From contig CAYTHB010000017.1 of NCBI GenBank assembly GCA_964437515.1, positions 1 through 46,519 of the forward strand: a stretch of DNA of 46,519 nt, written 5' to 3'. The stretch comes from Sterolibacterium sp964437515 (GTDB lineage Bacteria > Pseudomonadota > Gammaproteobacteria > Burkholderiales > Rhodocyclaceae). Numbering within the stretch: position 1 is the stretch's first letter; each line of letters opens with the position of its first letter. The position numbers and the translations under genes were made by a program. Below are positions 34,447 to 43,455 of the stretch, piece after piece. A model generated the notes under the pieces. The model was given only the letters and a program-made list of their open reading frames with translations. It was not told where the DNA came from and did not search any database.

Positions 34447-36231
34447 ATGAGCATGCGACGCTTTGTTGCGCCGACGGCGCGTGATTGTCTGAGGCGGGTC
34501 AAGGAAGAATTAGGCTCGGATGCCGTGGTCGTTTCCAACAAGCCGGTCGAGGGTGGCGTCGAAATCATGGCGATGAGCTCAGAGAGTTTTGAACTGCTCT
34601 CACGGCAAGGCCATGCGCGTGAAAGTGTGCCGACATCGCCCCCCCGTCGTGCCGTTGAGCCTGCACATACCCCAGCGTCTGTTTCTGCCTCCCAGCACCA
34701 TGCATCTGCCGCCGTTATTCAGGCAGCACGACAGGCTTATGCCAGTGGGCAGATATTAGATACACCCCCTGCTAGTGAGCGGATAAAAGCGCCGATGCCA
34801 CGCACTCAATCCCATACACGTCCTGTGACGGATGCTGATGATGACTATATGGTTCATTTGTCAGGACAGGCACGCAAGGTAGCCTCTTCTTCTGCGACTC
34901 CTGCGTTTTCTGCACCTTCAGCACGTCTCCCTGAGACCGCAGCAACGCGTCCAATATCTCATGCCATTCCTGCTGCGTCTTCTGCAACGCAGCCCCCTAC
35001 ACAAACGCAGCCCCATGCTGCGTCAAACGCGACCGCACCCCGCGCGCAAGAGCCCTCACGTTTGAGACCGTTGCCGGGTCGCAGCCCCGCCACCGCCACC
35101 GCCAGTTCGGCTCATGGGCATGGCAACGAGCATGGCATAGCTCATGAGGATCGGGATCGGTCAATGCGAGCGCATACGAGCGCACCTGCGGCACAGGCTG
35201 CGCCGTTACACAAGCAGCATTCATCACATACTTCCAACGCCCCTCACACCCCGCAAGACGAGGCCATGCGGACGCAGGTTCATCAGTTGGTGGGTGAGAT
35301 GCATACCATCAAGGCTTTGCTGGAGCGTCAATTGGCAGGCTTTGCGTGGGGTGAAATTTCGCGGGAATCTCCTGTGCGTGCGCAATTGCTGGCGGAAATG
35401 CTGGATGCTGGCTTTTCAGGACAACTTGCCCGCAAGTTGTCTCAGGAGCTGCCTGCCGAGATGAATGTCGAGGATGCGCATAAGTGGATGAAAACGACGT
35501 TGAATCGGCATCTGCGTACCTTGAGCAGCGATAACGATATTGTCGATCGCGGGGGGATTTACGCGCTGGTCGGGCCGACGGGTGTGGGCAAGACCACGAC
35601 AACCGCCAAGCTGGCTGCACGCTGCGTGGTGCGTTATGGCCCAGACAAAATTGCGCTCCTTACGACCGACGGCTACCGCATTGGTGCGCATGAGCAGTTG
35701 CGTATCTACGGCCGTATTCTGGGCGTTCCTGTGCATGTGGTGCGCGATGGCGATGATTTGCGTCATACATTGGCTGATCTGCGTGACAAACACATGGTGT
35801 TGATCGATACCGTGGGTATGAGCCAGCGTGATCGCATGGTAGCGGAGCAGGCTGCCATGTTGGCGCATGCGGGTGAAGTCAATCGATTGTTGCTGCTCAA
35901 TGCCACCAGTCGGGGTGATACGCTGGATGATGTAGTGAGTGCTTATTCGGGCGATGATCTGTCCGGTGTCATTCTTAGCAAAGTGGATGAAACAGCCTCC
36001 ATTGCCCCTGCGCTGGATGTCGTGATTCGTCACGGCTTATTGCTGTGTTATGTGGCGAATGGTCAGCGAGTGCCTGAAGACATGCATCTGCCCAATCGCA
36101 ACTATTTGCTGCATCGTGCCTTCAAACAGTCAGAAGATGCCTCGCCTCATCGCTTGCAAAAAGAGGAAACGGGACTGGCCATGGCGACACCGAATGACAT
36201 TCGCAAGGTGTCAGGAGGAATGCGTGGCTGA
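34447..36231 (+). CDS. flhF: flagellar biosynthesis GTPase FlhF
   Basis: FlhF is an SRP-type GTPase that recruits early flagellar parts and sets polar flagellum placement. The 594-residue product has a short N-terminal domain, an unusually long Pro/Ala/His-rich linker (about residues 60-270), and the N and G domains. The G1 loop is GPTGVGKTTT (376-385); DTVGMSQRD and LSKVDETAS are further nucleotide motifs. Family members are usually about 400-490 residues, so the extra length lies in the linker. GGGAGG precedes the ATG. The gene after it encodes its partner FlhG. Confidence 0.95.
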   Translation: MSMRRFVAPTARDCLRRVKEELGSDAVVVSNKPVEGGVEIMAMSSESFELLSRQGHARESVPTSPPRRAVEPAHTPASVSASQHHASAAVIQAARQAYASGQILDTPPASERIKAPMPRTQSHTRPVTDADDDYMVHLSGQARKVASSSATPAFSAPSARLPETAATRPISHAIPAASSATQPPTQTQPHAASNATAPRAQEPSRLRPLPGRSPATATASSAHGHGNEHGIAHEDRDRSMRAHTSAPAAQAAPLHKQHSSHTSNAPHTPQDEAMRTQVHQLVGEMHTIKALLERQLAGFAWGEISRESPVRAQLLAEMLDAGFSGQLARKLSQELPAEMNVEDAHKWMKTTLNRHLRTLSSDNDIVDRGGIYALVGPTGVGKTTTTAKLAARCVVRYGPDKIALLTTDGYRIGAHEQLRIYGRILGVPVHVVRDGDDLRHTLADLRDKHMVLIDTVGMSQRDRMVAEQAAMLAHAGEVNRLLLLNATSRGDTLDDVVSAYSGDDLSGVILSKVDETASIAPALDVVIRHGLLLCYVANGQRVPEDMHLPNRNYLLHRAFKQSEDASPHRLQKEETGLAMATPNDIRKVSGGMRG

Positions 36232-37105
36232 GTGGCAGGATATGTCAGAAAATTTGGTTGAAGGTGATCGTGCAGCAGCACGCCCTTGGGCACGAGATCA
36301 GGCGGATGGCTTGCGTCGCATGTTCGGTCATCGCGCCCCGAAAGTCGTGGCATTTGCTTCGGGTCGAGAGGCATGTGGTCGCACAACGCTGATCGTTCAA
36401 ACTGCTTCGGCACTCGCCGCTGCGGGATATGGCGTGTTGATCGTGGATGAAAATCAGGCACCCAATAACGTCATTTCTGCTTACGGTTTCAAACCTCGTT
36501 ACGATTTTTATCAAGTGCTGCAGGGGAAATGCTTGCTTGAGGAAAGTTTGTTGCGTGTAGCACCTCATATTCGCATTTTGCCGGCTTCACTGGCAGCGCA
36601 AGAACTTGGCTATGCCCAGCGCGATGCGGCGGTGGCATGTCAAAAATTGCCGCATGTGCTACAGGAATTACAACGTGGGGTTGATTTCATCTTGATTGAT
36701 GCCGCTGTACAGCACAGCACCCATCTTTCCATGCTGGCACTGGCATCACGCCACATGGCGGTGATCGTTGGTGCAGAAAGCTCTGCCATTACACGCGCCT
36801 ATGCCCTCATCAAGCGACTGGCTCAGGAGCGGGGGCGCGACGGTTTTCAAATGGTGATTACGCGCCCACGGAGTCCGGCGGATGCTCTGGCCATTTTTGA
36901 AAACATGCGTCGGGTGGCCAAAGAGCATCTGGATGTCAGGCTGGAATACCTCGGTGCTGCCGTGGATGTGACGACGGATCATCTGGCAGACGCGCTTCTG
37001 AAACAGATACCTTCGTCTGTCGGCTTGGCGCAAGAGGATGGATTTATGGATTTGCCTGCCGCATACGTGCCTTCAGGTACGACATCTACGCCTGCGCTAG
37101 CGTGA
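36224..37105 (+). CDS. flhG: MinD-like flagellar number regulator FlhG (FleN) with degenerate Walker A
   Basis: A 293-residue MinD/ParA-like protein that normally limits flagellar number by acting on FlhF. The start is GTG at 36224, with AGGAGG seven bases upstream, overlapping the flhF stop by 8 bases. An open frame back to 36050 is antifamily sequence from flhF in another frame. Residues 25-32 are DQADGLRR, the FlhF-activating motif. The nucleotide loop reads SGREACGRTT (46-55): both Lys of the KGGxGKT signature are replaced, the second by Arg53. Switch II (ILIDAAVQ) also lacks the usual Gly. ATP binding is thus doubtful. Confidence 0.88.
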   Translation: MAEWQDMSENLVEGDRAAARPWARDQADGLRRMFGHRAPKVVAFASGREACGRTTLIVQTASALAAAGYGVLIVDENQAPNNVISAYGFKPRYDFYQVLQGKCLLEESLLRVAPHIRILPASLAAQELGYAQRDAAVACQKLPHVLQELQRGVDFILIDAAVQHSTHLSMLALASRHMAVIVGAESSAITRAYALIKRLAQERGRDGFQMVITRPRSPADALAIFENMRRVAKEHLDVRLEYLGAAVDVTTDHLADALLKQIPSSVGLAQEDGFMDLPAAYVPSGTTSTPALA

Positions 37106-37265
37106 AATACAAAAGTCAGAGTCGAGTTGAAGTTTCGAGCGTAGCGAACCAATCAGTAGCCGCCCCTTGAGGGGCGGATGGGTGGGGTGGGCGTATTGGG
37201 TAACGATTATTTCATCCTCTGCGGGTGGCAATGTGGAGATGGCTACCATGATCGTTAGTTGCTGC
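37102..37265 (+). repeat. structured intergenic repeat, copy 2 (middle hairpins deleted)
   Basis: Left end GTGAAATACAAAAGTCAG overlaps the flhG stop codon. The GTTGAAGTTTCGAGCGTAGC block, CGCCCCTTGAGGGGCG hairpin, G-rich tract and right end GGCTACCATGATCGTTAGT follow in the same order as copy 1. The roughly 80-base middle part with two hairpins is missing. The right end lies at a weak -35-like TTAGTT (37255-37260) that stands 18 bases before TATAGT, so the element may supply part of the fliA promoter. Confidence 0.85.
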
Positions 37266-37278
37266 GCGATTCAATGGT

Positions 37279-37284
37279 ATAGTT
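37279..37284 (+). promoter_or_regulatory. possible -10 element of a fliA promoter
   Basis: TATAGT lies 37 bases before the fliA ATG, with TTAGTT 18 bases upstream as a poor -35. It could give fliA a promoter separate from the flhF-flhG transcript. Tentative. Confidence 0.3.
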
Positions 37285-37321
37285 TAACGGTTGCGATGAT
37301 CGCCCCGGAAGTCAAAACCTA

Positions 37322-38104
37322 ATGACCTATAACGCTCAGGGGATTCCGGACAAGGAACAGCTCGTTTCTCAATACGCGTCCCTGGTCAAGAGAATCGCCT
37401 ATCATCTGATGGCCAAACTGCCGCCCAGCGTGCAGATCGATGACCTCATCCAGAATGGCATGATTGGCCTTCTGGATGCGATCTCCCGTTATGAAGAGGG
37501 CTTGGGTGCGCAGTTCGAAACCTATGCGGTACAACGCATCCGGGGTTCCATGCTGGATGGCCTGCGCGAAAATGACTGGCTCCCGCGCGGATTGCGACGT
37601 GAAATGCGGCGGGTCGAAACGGCCATCACCACACTGGAACAAAAACATGGACGCGCTCCCATGGAACGCGAACTGGCGGATGCTCTGGGGATGTCGCTTG
37701 AGGATTACCAGAAGCTGTTGCTGGATGCGAGGGGTCACCAACTGGTTTATCTGGAAGACATGGGTAACGACGAAAAAGGTGAAGGCGAGGCTTTTCTCGA
37801 TCGTCATCTCGTGTCAGAACAATCCGATCCGCTCGCGACACTGCTGGATCAGGACATGCGTACCTCACTGATTGCTGCCATCGAATCATTGCCTGAAAAA
37901 GAAAAAATGATGATGGCACTGTATTATGACGAAGAGCTTAATTTGCGCGAGATTGGCGAAGTCATGGGCGTGACGGAATCCCGAGTTTGTCAGATACATA
38001 CTCAGGCAATCGCCCGTCTGCGTTCCAGCTTGCTGGGTGTCAATGCCGTCATTAAACGCAAGCCCGCAGCGTCGAAACGCACGGCAAGACAGGCAGCCAC
38101 ATGA
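37322..38104 (+). CDS. fliA: flagellar sigma factor FliA (sigma-28)
   Basis: FliA directs RNA polymerase to late flagellar, motor and chemotaxis promoters and is held inactive by FlgM until the hook is finished. The 260-residue product has sigma region 2 (DDLIQNGMIGLLDAISRYEE and the AQFETYAVQRIRGSMLDGLR block), region 3, and region 4 (LNLREIGEVMGVTESRVCQI), ending in a basic tail. GGAAG precedes the ATG. Its stop overlaps the motC ATG (ATGA). A matching promoter is found upstream of flgM at 46260-46286. Confidence 0.96.
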   Translation: MTYNAQGIPDKEQLVSQYASLVKRIAYHLMAKLPPSVQIDDLIQNGMIGLLDAISRYEEGLGAQFETYAVQRIRGSMLDGLRENDWLPRGLRREMRRVETAITTLEQKHGRAPMERELADALGMSLEDYQKLLLDARGHQLVYLEDMGNDEKGEGEAFLDRHLVSEQSDPLATLLDQDMRTSLIAAIESLPEKEKMMMALYYDEELNLREIGEVMGVTESRVCQIHTQAIARLRSSLLGVNAVIKRKPAASKRTARQAAT

Positions 38105-38856
38105 AATCCTATGATCGCATCAGCATCGTCGGTTTGCTGTTGGGCGTGGGGGTCATCCTGGCGGGGCAGCTGCTCGAAGGCGGAACCATCGCTTCACTTG
38201 CCCAACCGACCGCCTTGCTGATCGTATTGGGCGGTACGCTGGGCGCGGTGATGTTGCAAAGTCCCCTACCTGTTTTCAGAGCGGGCATAAAAATGGCGAA
38301 ATGGGTTTTTGTGCCCCCAGCCATCGCATCGGAAGAAATGTTGAATCGCATGACCCTCTGGGCACATATTGCGCGGCGTGAAGGCTTGTTGGCACTGGAA
38401 GCGCAACTCTCCACACTCAATGAATCCTATTATCACGAAGGCCTGAGTCTGCTCGTGGATGGTGCAGACCCCGCTAATTTACGAGATGTGCTTGAAGTCC
38501 AGATTGACACCTATGAAATCCAGATGAAATCAGCCGCCAGAATCTGGGAGGCAGCGGCAGGTTATTCCCCCACAATCGGCATTCTTGGCGCGGTGATGGG
38601 GCTCATTCATGTCATGGAAAATCTGACAGATCCCGCCAAGCTGGGTGCAGGTATCGCCGTGGCCTTCGTGGCAACCATCTATGGTGTAGGCTTGGCCAAT
38701 CTGGTGTATTTGCCCATTGCCAGAAAGCTATATGCGAATATCGCTCAACTGGTTACGTTGCGCGAAATGTATCTCGATGGCCTTGTGGGGATTGCCAATG
38801 GAGACAATCCTCATCTCATCGAAAATCGTATGCGCGGGCATTACAAGTACGACTGA
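38101..38856 (+). CDS. motC: flagellar stator protein MotC (MotA family)
   Basis: A 251-residue MotA-family protein with four membrane helices. With a MotB-type partner it forms the proton-driven stator of the flagellar motor. Conserved blocks are LLIVLGGTLGAVMLQSP and AAAGYSPTIGILGAVMGLIHVMENL with the pore Pro. The order fliA-motC-motD is that of the second stator set of Pseudomonas-type flagellar loci, so I use motC rather than motA; a separate motAB may exist elsewhere. It overlaps fliA by four bases. Confidence 0.92.
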   Translation: MKSYDRISIVGLLLGVGVILAGQLLEGGTIASLAQPTALLIVLGGTLGAVMLQSPLPVFRAGIKMAKWVFVPPAIASEEMLNRMTLWAHIARREGLLALEAQLSTLNESYYHEGLSLLVDGADPANLRDVLEVQIDTYEIQMKSAARIWEAAAGYSPTIGILGAVMGLIHVMENLTDPAKLGAGIAVAFVATIYGVGLANLVYLPIARKLYANIAQLVTLREMYLDGLVGIANGDNPHLIENRMRGHYKYD

Positions 38857-38889
38857 TTTTTATCATCTTTCCGGGTTTCGGATAAATTC

Positions 38890-39708
38890 ATGTCACGCAG
38901 CCATCGTCATCATCGTCGTCGGACTTCGGTTGAAGAGCACGAAAATCACGATCGCTGGCTCGTATCGTATGCGGATTTCATTACATTGATGTTTGCATTC
39001 TTTGTTGTGATGTATGCCGTGTCTCTCGTCAATGAAGGCATGTATCGTGTGCTTTCGGACTCCATCGTTTCAGCATTTCATAGCAACTCCGGTGCATCGG
39101 GTGACGCGCCCACCTCCAACATTCCTCGCGGTTCAGCCATCGTTTTTCCCTTGATTGCGCCACCTAAGCCCATCATCGTACCGATACAGAAACCTGCTGA
39201 ACTGAAACGCGAGACGCGAGAAAAAATGCGCAATATGGCGCAAGAGATTCATGATGCGTTGAGTCCCCTGATTCAAAACGGACAGGTTCGAATTACTGAA
39301 AATGCACGCGGTATCACGCTGGATATCAATGCCAACGTGCTGTTTCAACCGGGGGACGCGCTACTTTCAGTCGATGCCGTCCATGCACTGAGTGCCGTGG
39401 CACAGATACTGGCCAAGACGGATTTTTCCATCACGGTTGAAGGCCACACCGATAACACCCCCATTGCCACGCCTCAGTTTCCCTCCAACTGGGAACTTTC
39501 AGGTGTCCGGGCTTCCAGTGTCGTGCGCTTGCTAATTGACCACGGCGTCTCACCCGCCCAGCTCACCGCCATTGGTTATGCTGATCAGCGCCCTTTGGCA
39601 GCAAATGACACGCCCGATCACCGTGCGCACAATCGACGCGTAGCCATCACCATCGAGTCTCGTGTACCAGATGTCGCCGATAGCGTGACCGATGTGGTGA
39701 GTCGTTAA
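38890..39708 (+). CDS. motD: flagellar stator protein MotD (MotB family)
   Basis: A 272-residue MotB-type stator subunit. The basic N terminus (RSHRHHRRRTS) is followed by the single membrane helix with the proton-carrying Asp in WLVSYADFITLMFAFFVVMY. The C-terminal OmpA-like domain (about residues 150-260) anchors it to peptidoglycan and has the motif VEGHTDNTPI and NRRVAITIES. It follows motC by 33 bases and ends the flagellar run on this strand. Confidence 0.93.
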   Translation: MSRSHRHHRRRTSVEEHENHDRWLVSYADFITLMFAFFVVMYAVSLVNEGMYRVLSDSIVSAFHSNSGASGDAPTSNIPRGSAIVFPLIAPPKPIIVPIQKPAELKRETREKMRNMAQEIHDALSPLIQNGQVRITENARGITLDINANVLFQPGDALLSVDAVHALSAVAQILAKTDFSITVEGHTDNTPIATPQFPSNWELSGVRASSVVRLLIDHGVSPAQLTAIGYADQRPLAANDTPDHRAHNRRVAITIESRVPDVADSVTDVVSR

Positions 39709-39731
39709 CCGTTGACTGCATAACGGAAACG

Positions 39732-39762
39732 AAGGCGTTGCCAGCGCGCGGCGTTGCGCCTT
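39732..39762 (+). terminator. possible terminator after motD
   Basis: AAGGCG / CGCCTT can pair across a GC-rich loop that itself has GCC/GGC pairing, 23 bases after the motD stop. No T run follows, so termination would not be classical. Low confidence. Confidence 0.25.
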
Positions 39763-39828
39763 AGTCATTGTGTCAATTCAGGACATAATCAAAAAAACAA
39801 GGAAATATTTCACGAAAATAAACTTGTT

Positions 39829-39847
39829 TGATAAAAATTCTTTATCA
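39829..39847. promoter_or_regulatory. AT-rich inverted repeat upstream of mshQ
   Basis: TGATAAA and TTTATCA flank AATTC, a perfect 7-bp inverted repeat in the AT-rich 215-base gap (39709-39923) between motD and the MSHA-like operon. It could be a transcription factor site. The AT richness of 39780-39860 contrasts with its surroundings and fits a promoter. Confidence 0.4.
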
Positions 39848-39923
39848 TAAAGAAAGCAGCGTCAGGATTTGTTGCACGAACCTGCCATGACCCGGAAGCA
39901 CTCAATGCAAATAAGGGGGGGGT

Positions 39924-42911
39924 ATGCGTAACCGGATAGTGTCTCTGATGTCGTCTTTTCTTTTGAAGCAAGGTACTGCCAAATCGCAACAGTTAAGGCA
40001 GTCTTTCCCGCTTATTGCCAGCAGTTTGGGGTGTGCACTCCTGTTTTTTCCACTTTCGACATTGCAGGCTGCGCCTGTCATGGGTGCGGTGACGGCTAGT
40101 AATCTGTTGAGAGTCGACCCATTTAATGCGGGCATTACCTATGGGGGAACTTGGGGGGATGACAGCAGTGCCGGTTCTCCCGCCTATAGCAAGAATTATC
40201 ACTGGATGGGTTTGGGATATGCCTATGATGGCACTTTTGACGATCCGGACTGCAATGCATTCGGACAGTGGTCGCCCTATACCTGCCCCGGAATCAGTTA
40301 TGACGACACGTCCATGTGGGTCGTTCCCAATGGCTATGCAGAATGGAATTCCGCTGTTTCGATTACAAATACGCCGGGTCCCTTCGTTTCAACTTTCAAG
40401 GCGCGCCAGACCGCTATGATGCGTGCGAAATCGCAGCTTTCGATCACCGGTGCTGATCATTACATGCCTCGATTTTCGGTGACTGTTCCTGTGACGGGAG
40501 CGGGAATATGGAAACTGGATTTGAAAGTGACGCGCAATGGCATCGTCGAGCGAAATGGAGCGGGTTCGGACTATATCGTGGTCAGACCCTTGAACACCAC
40601 GGTGACGGGTGGGTCGTTGGCATCGGGCAGCCTGAATTTGGCAGGAGATGCCTTACGTTCGGGAAATGGTTCATGGAATGTCGTTCAGAGCAGTACCGCT
40701 AGCGTGACGGGGAGCGGAGCAGCCAATGTCGCTTTCGATATTACATACGAGGTGGATTCAAAAGTCACGGGCAGTGGCTGGGCATGGGATCCAGCACGCC
40801 AGGTATGCTGGCGTGCCGGTCAAGGGAATGGTGCGAATGGTGGTGGCATCAGCTGCAATCCGGCCATTACGCCTGATCAAGGCGTGTTTCTGGAAGGAAC
40901 ATTCACCTTCCTCGATCACTTGCGTTATGAGTTCGATCCCAATGCAGCAGCGACTTGTTCTCCCTTACCGGTGACTGTCAAGGCTTGTTCCGATAGTGCA
41001 GCAAGCTGTGCCACGCTGTATTCGGGGGGAGTGACGTTCACACCGACCGCCACGGCGGGTTCGGGTTCGTTCAATTGGAGTAGCAGTCCGCTGGGGGTTC
41101 CGGTGAGTGGATCGGTTGCGGCTTCGATCAGTGGCAATACGAGTGGTGTGCCTGTGACACTCGGTGCTGCGGGAGGGATCGGGGTGCAGTGTTTTGATCT
41201 GGGCGGTGCTTCGATTCCCTGCTCAATCCCCTCTTTTTCGCAATGCGATCTCGTGGTGCGTGATGGCTACAACAAGCCCTGGATGCCTGCGAAGCCGGTT
41301 GCGATGTATACCAAGCTGGCAGGTGTCACTTTTCCGAATGGAGGAGTCACGGTAACGGCGATCAAAGGCGGTAGCAAGATGACTGGTTATACGGGCGCAC
41401 CCACGATCGAGCTGGTCAATGCCAATACAGGCACGACCTGTGCCAATCGCACGGTATTGGCGACCATTTCTACTGCGGCCTATGTGCTAGGTGATAGTGG
41501 CGAAAAACTGTTTGCGATTACCTATAACGATGCGGTTGCCAATGCGCAAATACGCGCCAAAGACCTGCCTTCCGGCATACAGCCTTCCTGCTCAGATTCG
41601 TTCACCATACGTCCGGCCTCACTGGTGACGTCTTCAGATATCCTGGCCGCACTCAATGTGACCCGAAAAGCGGGTTTGGATACCTTTACGCTGACCAGTA
41701 CGGCCAAGAATGGCGCGGGAGTACCTGCGACAACCACAGCTTATACAGGCTCACCGAAAGTGGATGTGGGTGGTGGCAAACTTCAGGGGGTCAGAGCGGA
41801 TCTGGCAACGAATACCGTGGCAACAGGAACATTGAGTTCTACGGTCTTTGGTGCTGCTGCGGCCGGTGTGGCGAGCCTGCCCAATGTCACTTACAGTGAA
41901 GTGGGTTACTTCAATCTCAAGGACGGCGCGGTGTATGACAATGACTTTACCAGTGCCTCAGGGGATATTGCGGCGGGAGATTGCACGTCGGATTACAGCA
42001 ATGCGGCTGTCAATGGAAAGTATGGCTGCTATTTCAAAGCCTCTGCCGTGACGTCCCATGGGCGTTTTTACCCCGACCACTTCAATTTGACCCGGATATT
42101 GGGATGCACGGTCAGCAACTTCACTTATTCCGGACAGCCCTTTGCTTCACTCTCGCTGACTGCTGTGAATAATGCGGGAGCTACAACACAAAATTACAAT
42201 ACGACCGATGGTTTTTCCAAGGCAGCTACGCTTTCGATCACCGATCCTTTGGCACCTGGAGGCTCACTCAACAGTACCAGTATTGCAGCGAATAGCTTCA
42301 ATAATGGTACATCGAGCAATGCAACGACGACATTCACCTTTACCAGTGCAGATACTGCGCCTACGACGCTGACTTTGCACGCGGTGGAATCGGCCGGTGG
42401 GGATGGCGTGGCATCGGTGGGTGCATCCGATCCGACGGCCAATATCTGGAGTGGTCGTGTGCGTATGTTGCCGGCTTCAGGGGCGAGCAATCTTGATTTA
42501 CCCATGACTATGCAACTGGAACGCTATGAGGGCATTGCAACGCAGTGGCAGCCGAATGCCAATGATGCCTGTACGTCGATCACCCTCAATCCGCTGACCT
42601 ATGTCACTTTGCCTGCCAATACGACCTGCGTGCTGGATACGGGGTCTCCGGGTACCAGCGCACAAGGCTGTGCCGCACCGGCGACCGTGACACGTCGTTA
42701 TCACAATCAACCGGGTGCATTGGCAACCCCTTCAGCAAACTTTAATCTCTGGCTGTCTGCACCGGGGTTGGGGAATGTCGGTACGGTGCGCGTGACCCCG
42801 ATTGCCCCGGCTTGGCTGGGAACACTGGATGCGATGGCGACATTCGGTACGGTGGGAGGGGCTAACGGAGCAACGCAGGGCAGCCCGATCCTTTATCGCA
42901 GGGCGCAATAA
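39924..42911 (+). CDS. mshQ: MSHA-type adhesin/biogenesis protein MshQ (DUF6701)
   Basis: A 995-residue exported surface protein. A long signal peptide (about residues 25-50, ending STLQAAP) is followed by Ser/Thr/Gly/Asn-rich beta domains. Cys pairs such as CSPLPVTVKAC and CDLVVRDGYNKP are typical of MshQ-like DUF6701 proteins, as is the end NLWLSAPGLGNVG, then ATFG and a terminal ILYRR. MshQ is thought to be the large, tip-associated component of MSHA-type pili. The start has a G-rich ribosome site (AAGGGGGGG). The next four genes are minor pseudopilins, so it is the head of an operon in the order Q-C-D-O-P. Confidence 0.85.
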   Translation: MRNRIVSLMSSFLLKQGTAKSQQLRQSFPLIASSLGCALLFFPLSTLQAAPVMGAVTASNLLRVDPFNAGITYGGTWGDDSSAGSPAYSKNYHWMGLGYAYDGTFDDPDCNAFGQWSPYTCPGISYDDTSMWVVPNGYAEWNSAVSITNTPGPFVSTFKARQTAMMRAKSQLSITGADHYMPRFSVTVPVTGAGIWKLDLKVTRNGIVERNGAGSDYIVVRPLNTTVTGGSLASGSLNLAGDALRSGNGSWNVVQSSTASVTGSGAANVAFDITYEVDSKVTGSGWAWDPARQVCWRAGQGNGANGGGISCNPAITPDQGVFLEGTFTFLDHLRYEFDPNAAATCSPLPVTVKACSDSAASCATLYSGGVTFTPTATAGSGSFNWSSSPLGVPVSGSVAASISGNTSGVPVTLGAAGGIGVQCFDLGGASIPCSIPSFSQCDLVVRDGYNKPWMPAKPVAMYTKLAGVTFPNGGVTVTAIKGGSKMTGYTGAPTIELVNANTGTTCANRTVLATISTAAYVLGDSGEKLFAITYNDAVANAQIRAKDLPSGIQPSCSDSFTIRPASLVTSSDILAALNVTRKAGLDTFTLTSTAKNGAGVPATTTAYTGSPKVDVGGGKLQGVRADLATNTVATGTLSSTVFGAAAAGVASLPNVTYSEVGYFNLKDGAVYDNDFTSASGDIAAGDCTSDYSNAAVNGKYGCYFKASAVTSHGRFYPDHFNLTRILGCTVSNFTYSGQPFASLSLTAVNNAGATTQNYNTTDGFSKAATLSITDPLAPGGSLNSTSIAANSFNNGTSSNATTTFTFTSADTAPTTLTLHAVESAGGDGVASVGASDPTANIWSGRVRMLPASGASNLDLPMTMQLERYEGIATQWQPNANDACTSITLNPLTYVTLPANTTCVLDTGSPGTSAQGCAAPATVTRRYHNQPGALATPSANFNLWLSAPGLGNVGTVRVTPIAPAWLGTLDAMATFGTVGGANGATQGSPILYRRAQ

Positions 42912-42951
42912 TTCATGCTTTTCTTGTTGATGTCGTCGAGGTGACATTCCG

Positions 42952-43455
42952 ATGCGCTTGTCCTGTGCAAGGAAAACAGCGGGCTTCACGATGGTTGAAC
43001 TGGTGGTCGTTATCATCATGGTGGGCATCTTGGCTGCGGTCACGGCTCCCAGATGGTCGACACGGGATTTTTCTCAACATGGCTTTTATACAGGGGTGAA
43101 AAATCTGCTCCAGCATGCCCGACGTACCGCCATGGCCAGTCGGCGGTATCAGTGTGTCGATGTCACGGGCGGTGGGACGGTCTTATCCCTGACACGGGAT
43201 ACGGGTGTGCCTGAAGGCAAGGTGGCGATCATCTGTTCGACCAGTTTGGCTTTGCCTGTAGTTGCGCGAGGATGTGGTTCCAACCAGTTATGTGCGCCTT
43301 CGGGTGTAGCTGTGACAGGAACCAGCAGTCTGATTTTTGACCCCATGGGTCGCTTGGTGTCGTCGCCCGGAGTGGTGGCAGCTTCGGCTGCAACCTTGTC
43401 CATTGACGGGGAAGCCGATATTACTGTGGCACCGGAAACGGGGTATGTGCAATGA
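42952..43455 (+). CDS. mshC: MSHA-type minor pseudopilin (MshC-like)
   Basis: A 167-residue type IV pilin-like protein. The prepilin peptidase site is TAG-FTMVE with Gly11, mature Phe1 and Glu5, followed by the hydrophobic helix LVVVIIMVGILAAVTAP. The rest is a GspH-like domain with two Cys pairs. It probably forms part of a pilus or pseudopilus tip. It overlaps the next gene by four bases (ATGA). Order within the cluster and the GspH resemblance suggest MshC; identity of the exact subunit is less sure than the class. Confidence 0.8.
   Translation: MRLSCARKTAGFTMVELVVVIIMVGILAAVTAPRWSTRDFSQHGFYTGVKNLLQHARRTAMASRRYQCVDVTGGGTVLSLTRDTGVPEGKVAIICSTSLALPVVARGCGSNQLCAPSGVAVTGTSSLIFDPMGRLVSSPGVVAASAATLSIDGEADITVAPETGYVQ

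Noticed and set aside
36050..36223. Upstream extension of flhG
   Set aside because: It lies within flhF in another frame; the GTG at 36224 has AGGAGG at correct spacing and gives the family N terminus.
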